Shown here: in pieces, positions 24,322 through 28,990 of the stretch | Layout of the letters: every line of letters starts with the position of its first letter | How positions within the stretch are numbered: position 1 is the first letter of the stretch | Assembly (NCBI GenBank): GCA_036563805.1 | Contig: DATCLS010000086.1 | Location: 1-28,990, forward strand | Reading direction: 5' to 3' | DNA: 28,990 nucleotides | Origin: DATCLS01 sp036563805 | GTDB taxonomy: Bacteria; Actinomycetota; Acidimicrobiia; Acidimicrobiales; VFJN01 | Program-made: the position numbers and the translations under genes | Notes under the pieces: generated by a model | Told to the model about the DNA's origin: nothing | The model's input: only the letters and a program-made list of their open reading frames with translations | Database searches by the model: none

Positions 24322-24758
24322 CCGACGCGGCGGGGCGTGTGACCTCCATCGGCAGCAAGTTCGGCGAGCGGCGCAGGGCGCTGCTGCGCCGCCTGCTCGA
24401 CGCGCAGAACGCCCGCGACGTCGAGGCGGCGCTGGCGTGCTTCGACCACCCCCGCTACGAGCTGGTGGGCAACAACCGGGTCTACGACGGGCCCGATGAG
24501 GTCCGGAAGTACTACGAGATGACCCGGCACTACTTCCCCGACCTGCGCTTCGAGGTTATCGACTGGCACGACGCCGACGACGCGGTGATCGCCGAGCTGT
24601 GGATGTCGGGCACCCACATGGGCTCGGGCCGCGACTTCGAGGCCACGGGCCGGACGTTCCGGTGCCGGATGGCGGTGATCTTCTCGTTCGAGGGCGAACG
24701 GCTGGTCGGCGCCCGCAGCTACTACGACACGGGCACGATCGCCCGCCAGCTGGCCTGA
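24318..24758 (+). CDS. SnoaL/NTF2-like protein
   Basis: This 146-residue protein has a cone-shaped NTF2-like fold by pattern. An N-terminal helix (RRALLRRLLDAQNARDVEAALACFDHP) leads to the strand YELVGNNRVYDGPDEVRKYYE. The HYFPDLRFEVIDWHDADDAVIAEL and GRTFRCRMAVIFSFEGERLVGARSYYDTGTI segments follow. This resembles SnoaL-type polyketide cyclases and related small-molecule isomerases or hydrolases. The ATG at 24318 overlaps the aldolase-like stop, so the two are coupled and may act on one pathway. The frame extending to 24258 is not needed. The specific reaction is unknown. Confidence 0.85.
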   Translation: MTDAAGRVTSIGSKFGERRRALLRRLLDAQNARDVEAALACFDHPRYELVGNNRVYDGPDEVRKYYEMTRHYFPDLRFEVIDWHDADDAVIAELWMSGTHMGSGRDFEATGRTFRCRMAVIFSFEGERLVGARSYYDTGTIARQLA

Positions 24759-24809
24759 CCGGCGGCCGACGGCCGGCGGTCGAGGGCGCGGGGCGCCGAC
24801 CAGCCCGGC

Positions 24810-26078
24810 TCAGCTCCCAGCGGGTCCGCGACCGGCCCCGTCCTCGAACGACGGCCGCAGCGGCAGCCCCGACACGCCGTCGTCGGTCAGCGGCGTGGCC
24901 AGGATCTGGTGGACGTTGGTACGGCCCGCCTCGAAGTTGATGGCCGAGCCGGCCATGTAGAGGCGCCACACCCGGGCGCGCCCCTCCCCCACCTCGGCCA
25001 CCGCCTGGGCCCAGTTGCGCTCCAGGTTGTCGACCCAGCGCCGCAGCGTGAGGGCGTAGTGCTCGCGCAGCGACTCGACGTGGCGGACCTCGAAGCCGGC
25101 CTTCTGGATGGCCGACACCACGCGCCCGACCTCGTGCAGCTCGCCGTCGGGGAACACGTAGCGGTTGATGAAGCTCCGGTGCGGCAGGCGGGCCCGCTGC
25201 CCGGCCGGCCGGCTGATCCCGTGGTTGAGCAGGCGCCCGTGCGGCGCCACCAACGCCCGCAGGCGGTCGAAGTACTCGCCGAGCCGGGCCTCGCCGACGT
25301 GCTCGAACATGCCGATCGAGCTGATCCCGTCGTAGGGCCCGTCGTCGACGTCGCGGTAGTCCTGCACGCGGATCTCGACCTGCCCGCTGAGCCCGGCCTC
25401 GGCCACCCGTTTCTCGGCCAGCTCGGCCTGGGCCCGCGACAGGGTCACGCCGACCGCCTGCACGCCGTGGTGCTGGGCGGCGTGCATGACCATGCCGCCC
25501 CAGCCGCACCCGACGTCGAGGAGCCGCATCCCCGGCTGGAGGCCGAGCTTGCGGCAGATCAGCTCGTACTTGTTGGCCTGGGCCTGCTCCAGCGAGTCGG
25601 ACGGGTCGTGGAAGACCGCGCACGAGTACGTCAGGCTCGGCCCCAGGACCAGCTGGTAGAACTCGTTCGAGACGTCGTAGTGGTGGCTGATGGCGGCGGC
25701 GTCGCGGTCCTTGCTGTGCCGGCGGCCCCGGAGGCGGGCCTCCTCGGGCGGCGGGGGCAGGGGGCGGATCTGTCGCCACCCGCCCAGCTCGCGCACCAGC
25801 TCGCGCAGCACGGAGCGGTCGAGGCGCACATCGGGCATGCGGTCGCGCAGGGCCAGCAGCGCCCACATGTCGCCCTCCAGGTCGAGGTCGCCGGCGACGT
25901 ACGCCCGGGCCAGGCCCAGCTCGCCGGGTGCGGTCACGATGCGGAGCAGCGCATCGCGGGAGCGGATCTGCAAGGTGGCGGGTGCCTCGGTAGGCCCGAC
26001 TCGACTGCCGTCGTAGGCCTCGACCGCGATGGGCAGGTCGGGCCCGAGCACTCGCTCGACCAAGCGCGCCAGCGTCAT
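24810..26078 (-). CDS. Cyclopropane-fatty-acyl-phospholipid synthase family methyltransferase
   Basis: This 422-residue S-adenosylmethionine enzyme modifies unsaturated acyl chains of membrane phospholipids, adding a methylene (cyclopropane) or, in some actinobacterial relatives, a methyl branch. The N-terminal lipid-binding part includes LGLARAYVAGDLDLEGD near 54-70. The catalytic part has HHYDVSNEFYQLVLGPSLTYSC near 132-153, the SAM loop LLDVGCGWGG near 186-195 and the MFEHVG motif of the active site. The C-terminal NLERNW...RVWRLYMAGSAINFEAG is typical. I chose ATG 26078 (AGGGGG 7 nt upstream); GTG 26081 is adjacent. It converges with the SnoaL-like gene, leaving 51 bp. Confidence 0.92.
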   Translation of the reverse strand: MTLARLVERVLGPDLPIAVEAYDGSRVGPTEAPATLQIRSRDALLRIVTAPGELGLARAYVAGDLDLEGDMWALLALRDRMPDVRLDRSVLRELVRELGGWRQIRPLPPPPEEARLRGRRHSKDRDAAAISHHYDVSNEFYQLVLGPSLTYSCAVFHDPSDSLEQAQANKYELICRKLGLQPGMRLLDVGCGWGGMVMHAAQHHGVQAVGVTLSRAQAELAEKRVAEAGLSGQVEIRVQDYRDVDDGPYDGISSIGMFEHVGEARLGEYFDRLRALVAPHGRLLNHGISRPAGQRARLPHRSFINRYVFPDGELHEVGRVVSAIQKAGFEVRHVESLREHYALTLRRWVDNLERNWAQAVAEVGEGRARVWRLYMAGSAINFEAGRTNVHQILATPLTDDGVSGLPLRPSFEDGAGRGPAGS

Positions 26079-26110
26079 CACACAACCCCCTGGTTGGTCG
26101 GGTGCGCCTC

Positions 26111-26116
26111 AGGCTA
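26111..26116 (-). promoter_or_regulatory. Putative -10 for the cyclopropane-synthase-type gene
   Basis: TAGCCT on the minus strand, within GTAGCCTGAG, matches the -10 candidate of gcvP (CTAGCCTGAG). The expected start near 26104 gives a 26-nt leader with the AGGGGG site. The -35 is weak. Confidence 0.35.
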
Positions 26117-26187
26117 CGGCCGGCGGCGCTGGTAGCGAGGGTTCTCCGGCGATTTCGTGGACGCCTGTCCAGCGTTCGGGGCGTGCC

Positions 26188-27249
26188 CTAGGCCGACTCT
26201 GCCAGCTTGGTGAACGGCAGCGGCACGACCTTGGCCGGGACCGGCGTGCCGCGCAGGTCGATCTCGAGCGCGTCGCCCTCCTCGACGTCGGGCGGGACGA
26301 ACGCCAGCGCGATGCCGTAGCCGAGCATGGGCGAGAAGTTGCCGCTCGTCACCTCGCCCACCACCTTGCCGTCGCGCCGGACCTGGTTGCCGGCCCGGGG
26401 CGGGCGCCGGCCCTCGACCGCCAGGCCCCGTAGCCGCCGGGTGACGCCCCGCTCGCGCTCGGCGACCAGCGCCTCGCGGCCCCGGAACGGGCCCTTGTCC
26501 CACCCCACGACCCAGCCGAGCCCGGCCTGCAGCGGCGTGATTCCGGGGCCGAGCTCGTGGCCGTGGAGCGGCAGGCCGGCCTCGAGCCGGAGCGTGTCGC
26601 GGGCGCCGAGGCCGGCGGGCACGGCGCCGGCGTCGACCACGGCCTGCCACACGGTGGCCGCGTGGTCGACCGGGACGGCCACCTCGACCCCGTCCTCGCC
26701 GGTGTAGCCGGTGCCGGCCACGACGCACGTGCGGCCCAGCACATCGACCTCGGCCACCCGGCGCCGCCCCACGGCGGCCGCCTCGGCGGAGATGGTCGCC
26801 AGCCGGTCGCGGGCCTCGGGCCCCTGGACCGCCAGGATCGCCCGGGTGGCGGTCACGTCCTCGCCGCCCACGGCCTCGACGACCCGGCTCGTGTTCGAGG
26901 CGTTGGGCATGACGTCGAACCGATCCTCCGCCACCCACCAGACGATGATGTCGTCGAGCACCGAGGCGTCGTCCTCGTCGAGCAGGTGCGTGTACTGCGT
27001 CCGTCCCGGGCCGATCTTGCCCAGGTCCGCGGTCAGCGAGCGCTGAAGGCGCTCGAAGGCGCCCTCGCCGGTAACCCGTACCGTGCCCAGGTGGCTGACG
27101 TCGAAGACGGCGGCGCCCGTCCGACACGCCCGGTGCTCGGCGAGCGTGCCCGTCGGGTACTGGATCGGCATCTCCCAGCCCCCGAAGGGCACCATCTTCG
27201 CCCCGAGGGCGCGGTGGACGGCGTCGAGAGGGGACGTGCGCAGGCTCAC
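26188..27249 (-). CDS. gcvT: Glycine cleavage system aminomethyltransferase (T-protein)
   Basis: This 353-residue enzyme transfers the aminomethyl carbon from GcvH to tetrahydrofolate and releases ammonia. The hallmarks are MVPFGGWEMPIQYPTGTLAEHRACRTGAAVFDVSHLG near the N-terminus (split here by family blocks), the active-site MPNASN near 117-122, and GTGYTGEDGVEV. GARDTLRLEAGLPLHGHEL and KGPFRGREAL follow, then the C-terminal barrel GEVTSGNFSPMLGYGIALAFV. Length is normal. The GTG at 27249 has no strong ribosome site. It follows the MerR gene by 34 bp on the same strand, so the two are probably cotranscribed. No glycine aptamer is visible upstream. Confidence 0.95.
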   Translation of the reverse strand: MSLRTSPLDAVHRALGAKMVPFGGWEMPIQYPTGTLAEHRACRTGAAVFDVSHLGTVRVTGEGAFERLQRSLTADLGKIGPGRTQYTHLLDEDDASVLDDIIVWWVAEDRFDVMPNASNTSRVVEAVGGEDVTATRAILAVQGPEARDRLATISAEAAAVGRRRVAEVDVLGRTCVVAGTGYTGEDGVEVAVPVDHAATVWQAVVDAGAVPAGLGARDTLRLEAGLPLHGHELGPGITPLQAGLGWVVGWDKGPFRGREALVAERERGVTRRLRGLAVEGRRPPRAGNQVRRDGKVVGEVTSGNFSPMLGYGIALAFVPPDVEEGDALEIDLRGTPVPAKVVPLPFTKLAESA

Positions 27250-27283
27250 GCCGCCAACCTAATGGAGCTGCGGTGGCGCGCGA

Positions 27284-27793
27284 TCAGGACGGCCCGGACG
27301 CGGCGCGCCGCAACGTGCCGGGCGCCGAGCGCGACCCACCCGATTCGCCCGAGTCGTCGGGGAACAGCTCGATGGCGTTGTCGACCTGCTCCTTGACCCC
27401 GTCGAGCGCCAGCAGGTTGAGCACCCCCTGACCCTGGTAGCGGTTGACGACGTCCACCAGGTCGTCGTTCTCGCGCACCAGGACGGCGCTCTCGCCGGCG
27501 ATGACCAGCTTGGCCGCGGTGATGTCTTCGCCCAGGTGCTCGCGCAGGTAGCTGAAGGCCTTGCGCACCTGCTCGAGCTTCAACCCGTTGTCGAGCAAGG
27601 TCTTGACCAGCTTGAGCTCGAGCAGGTTGCGGTAGCTGTAGCGCCGGCGGGTGCCGCTGCCGCGGGCGTCGGCCACCTCGGGACGGATCAGATCGGTGCG
27701 CGCCCAGTAGTCGAGCTGGCGATAGCTGATCCCCACGATCTCCGCGGCCCGCTTGCCGCTGAAGTCCTCGAGGGGCTCGACGGTGTCGCTCAC
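27284..27793 (-). CDS. MerR-family regulator (Rv1830-like)
   Basis: This 169-residue regulator has its MerR winged helix-turn-helix at about 11-60: GKRAAEIVGISYRQLDYWARTDLIRPEV, then the wing GSGTRRRYSYRNLLELKLV. A dimer helix (LLDNGLKLEQVRKAFSYLREHL) and a small C-terminal domain follow. The combination and neighbours match mycobacterial Rv1830 from memory. The C-terminus from about 146 is disordered. The GTG at 27793 has GGAGC upstream. A promoter and a nested palindrome lie in front. Ligand and targets are unknown. Confidence 0.9.
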   Translation of the reverse strand: MSDTVEPLEDFSGKRAAEIVGISYRQLDYWARTDLIRPEVADARGSGTRRRYSYRNLLELKLVKTLLDNGLKLEQVRKAFSYLREHLGEDITAAKLVIAGESAVLVRENDDLVDVVNRYQGQGVLNLLALDGVKEQVDNAIELFPDDSGESGGSRSAPGTLRRAASGPS

Positions 27794-27846
27794 GACGTGC
27801 TCCTGCCTCGCTTGTCGACGGGGCCCCCCACGCCGGTGTAAGGGGA

Positions 27847-27880
27847 ACGTGACACGGGCGGAATTACGCCGATGTCACGT
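27847..27880. promoter_or_regulatory. Nested 34-bp palindrome, putative operator
   Basis: ACGTGAC (27847-27853) pairs with GTCACGT (27874-27880), and inside them GGCG (27857-27860) pairs with CGCC (27867-27870). The gaps are exactly symmetric (3-nt spacers and a 6-nt centre GAATTA). It lies just downstream of the MerR promoter at the expected transcript start. GTGACACG (27849-27856) recurs at 27932-27939, upstream of the -35. Confidence 0.5.
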
Positions 27881-27888
27881 GTGCTTGC

Positions 27889-27917
27889 AGGCTACGACCA
27901 CCACCGGCAAGGGTCAA
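27889..27917 (-). promoter_or_regulatory. Putative promoter for merR-gcvT
   Basis: On the minus strand TTGACC (27917-27912), a 17-nt spacer and TAGCCT (27894-27889) form a sigma-A-like promoter. Transcription should start near 27882, at the edge of the nested palindrome. Confidence 0.55.
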
Positions 27918-27981
27918 CAGCGCGCGTCGTGGTGACACGCGCTCGCAACGCGTCCGGGCCCGCGGGCCCCGGAGCCTCCGC

Positions 27982-28473
27982 TCAAAGGGCGAAGTCTTCG
28001 GGGTTGACGTGGTCGATGAAGGCCCGGAACTCCTCGACCATCTGCTCGGCTTGCTCCTCGTCCGGCTGCTCGACGCGGCCCGCCTCGTCGAGGACCTCTT
28101 CCTCGGCGTAGATGGGCGAGCCGATCCGCACCGCCAGCGCGATGGCGTCGGACGGGCGGCTCGACACGCTGCGGACCTCGCCGTTCGCGCTGACCACGAT
28201 CTCGGCGAAGAACGTGCCCTCACGCAGCTCGGTCACGATGATGCGCTCAACGTGGGCACCGAGCTCCTCGAGCATGTTCTTGAGGAGGTCGTGCGTCATC
28301 GGACGGGGGGTCTCGATGTTCTGCATGGACAGCGCGATGGCTTGCGCTTCGGGGGTGCCGATGAAGATCGGCAGGAGGCGCCGCTGGCCTGTGAGCTCAC
28401 GGAGGATGACCACCGGCGTGCGTGTTGGACGCTCTGGCGCCTCGACGCTGACGAGTTCCATCTCGACGGTCAT
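27982..28473 (-). CDS. Bifunctional nuclease family protein (DUF151, Rv1829-like)
   Basis: This 163-residue protein belongs to the bifunctional nuclease (BFN) family, named after a plant enzyme with RNase and DNase activity; the bacterial function is poorly known. The features are VVILRELTGQRRLLPIFIGTPEAQAIALSMQ near 22-52, RPMTHDLLKNMLEELGAHVERIIV, and EGTFFAEIVVSANGEVRSVSSRPSDAIALAVRIGSPIYAEEEVLDEAG in short blocks. A Glu-rich C-terminus follows. The ATG at 28473 (or 28461) lies 8 nt after TAGGGT, so the mRNA may be nearly leaderless. It sits between the FtsR-like and MerR genes, the same order as in mycobacteria. Confidence 0.93.
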   Translation of the reverse strand: MTVEMELVSVEAPERPTRTPVVILRELTGQRRLLPIFIGTPEAQAIALSMQNIETPRPMTHDLLKNMLEELGAHVERIIVTELREGTFFAEIVVSANGEVRSVSSRPSDAIALAVRIGSPIYAEEEVLDEAGRVEQPDEEQAEQMVEEFRAFIDHVNPEDFAL

Positions 28474-28481
28474 CGGTCGCC

Positions 28482-28487
28482 ACCCTA
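28482..28487 (-). promoter_or_regulatory. Putative -10 for the bifunctional nuclease gene
   Basis: TAGGGT on the minus strand ends 8 nt before the ATG at 28473. This gives a leaderless or nearly leaderless transcript. No clear -35 is seen. Confidence 0.35.
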
Positions 28488-28555
28488 CTCCCCGGCCGGC
28501 GGTTTTCGTCGCTCATAGTGGGACGTGAACCGGGCATCCCGGGACGCGCCCCCGG

Positions 28556-28990
28556 TCATGGGCCGACGTTGTCGCGCAGCTCGCGCCGGAGCAGGACGCC
28601 GCGGAGCACCTCGCCGAGGTGGACGAGCTCGGCCAGGGTCCGCGCCGCCCGGCGGTGGGCCTCGGGGTTCCGCTGCTTAAGCAGCGGCAGCACGATCTGC
28701 TCGAACAGGCCGGCCTCGCGGTCGACCGCCACCTTGTAGGTGCGCAGGTGCCGGGCCTGGATGCCGTGCTCGAGGAAGCCGGCGGCCGTCCGGGCCACGA
28801 CCAGGGCGTCGCCGTCGTAGTAGGTGTCGTCGCCGACCTGGTGGCCCTCGAGCAGGCCGAAGCGCTCGAGGTCACGCAGGTCGCGGGGGTCGACGCCGCT
28901 GGCCTCGGCCAGCTCGTCGAGCGTGAGGCTCACGGAGCCGGGTGGGGGGTCGAACCCGGCATCGGTGGGGGGCGAGGGGGCGGTCAGGGG
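28556..28990 (-). CDS. FtsR-like MerR regulator, 3' part only
   Basis: The frame is open from 28556 to the window edge, so the 5' end is missing. The visible 145 codons start with a Pro/Gly/Ala linker. A second MerR-like unit follows: LTLDELAEASGVDPRDLRDLERFGLLEGH, then TYYDGDALVVARTAAGFLEHGIQARHLRTYK, and a helical tail (EAGLFEQIVLPLLKQRNPEAHRRAARTL). This matches the C-terminal half of mycobacterial Rv1828/FtsR (a protein of about 250 residues) from memory. FtsR activates ftsZ in corynebacteria. GTG 28933 would make a 125-residue protein, but the open proline-rich frame before it looks like the linker of a larger protein whose N-terminal MerR domain lies outside. Confidence 0.8.
   Translation of the reverse strand, partial: PLTAPSPPTDAGFDPPPGSVSLTLDELAEASGVDPRDLRDLERFGLLEGHQVGDDTYYDGDALVVARTAAGFLEHGIQARHLRTYKVAVDREAGLFEQIVLPLLKQRNPEAHRRAARTLAELVHLGEVLRGVLLRRELRDNVGP

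Noticed and set aside
28936..28962. tRNA-like T-arm (GGGTCGAACCC)
   Set aside because: The loop has five bases instead of seven, there is no anticodon or acceptor arm nearby, and the region is open coding frame on the minus strand.

Overview
The window is about 29 kb of very GC-rich, densely coding DNA with strong third-position G/C bias. It looks like a chromosomal segment of a high-GC actinobacterium. Supporting signs are an F420-type luciferase-like oxidoreductase, a DivIVA-type coiled-coil protein, and the FtsR / bifunctional nuclease / MerR gene neighbourhood known from mycobacteria. Placement near the Acidimicrobiia is a guess from general style and is not proven here. I see no phage, insertion sequence, CRISPR array, rRNA or tRNA. 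Most genes are housekeeping or metabolic.

Layout, left to right. (1) 87-2444, plus strand: a DivIVA-domain coiled-coil protein with hendecad repeats, then an LLM-class F420 oxidoreductase. (2) 2483-3661, minus: a secreted subtilase. (3) 3849-10586, plus: a five-gene peptide importer (binding lipoprotein, two permeases, two ATPases) joined by short overlaps and ending in a TetR regulator, with a recognisable promoter in front. (4) 10685-13579, minus: glycine decarboxylase gcvP behind a glycine riboswitch. (5) 13887-14198, plus: a small proline-rich protein with a C-terminal membrane segment. (6) 18220-14381, minus: two ATPase/permease pairs of an ABC-2 exporter type, all coupled by GTGA overlaps. 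(7) 19781-18330, minus: 6-phosphogluconate dehydrogenase gnd, divergent across only 26 bp from a small cysteine-cluster protein (19808-20179). (8) 20392-21819, plus: a protein with a PD-(D/E)XK-like nuclease core and no assigned role. (9) 21888-24758, plus: carboxylesterase, class II aldolase/adducin-like protein and SnoaL/NTF2-like protein. (10) 26078-24810, minus: cyclopropane-fatty-acid-synthase-type methyltransferase. (11) 28990-26188, minus: FtsR-like regulator (5' end outside the window), bifunctional nuclease, MerR regulator and gcvT.

How the parts relate. gcvP and gcvT belong to the glycine cleavage system but sit about 12.6 kb apart. Only gcvP has a visible glycine aptamer, and gcvH is absent from the window. 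The importer operon would feed peptides or similar ligands inward, and its terminal TetR is a candidate local regulator. Candidate promoters share a TAnnnT -10 element, usually TAGnnT, and several lie so close to the start codon that leaderless mRNAs are likely.

The least explained items are the PD-(D/E)XK-like protein at 20392, an AT-rich rare-codon island inside gnd, the symmetric palindrome that places a -10 element on both strands between gnd and its divergent neighbour, and a nested palindrome at the expected start of the MerR transcript.
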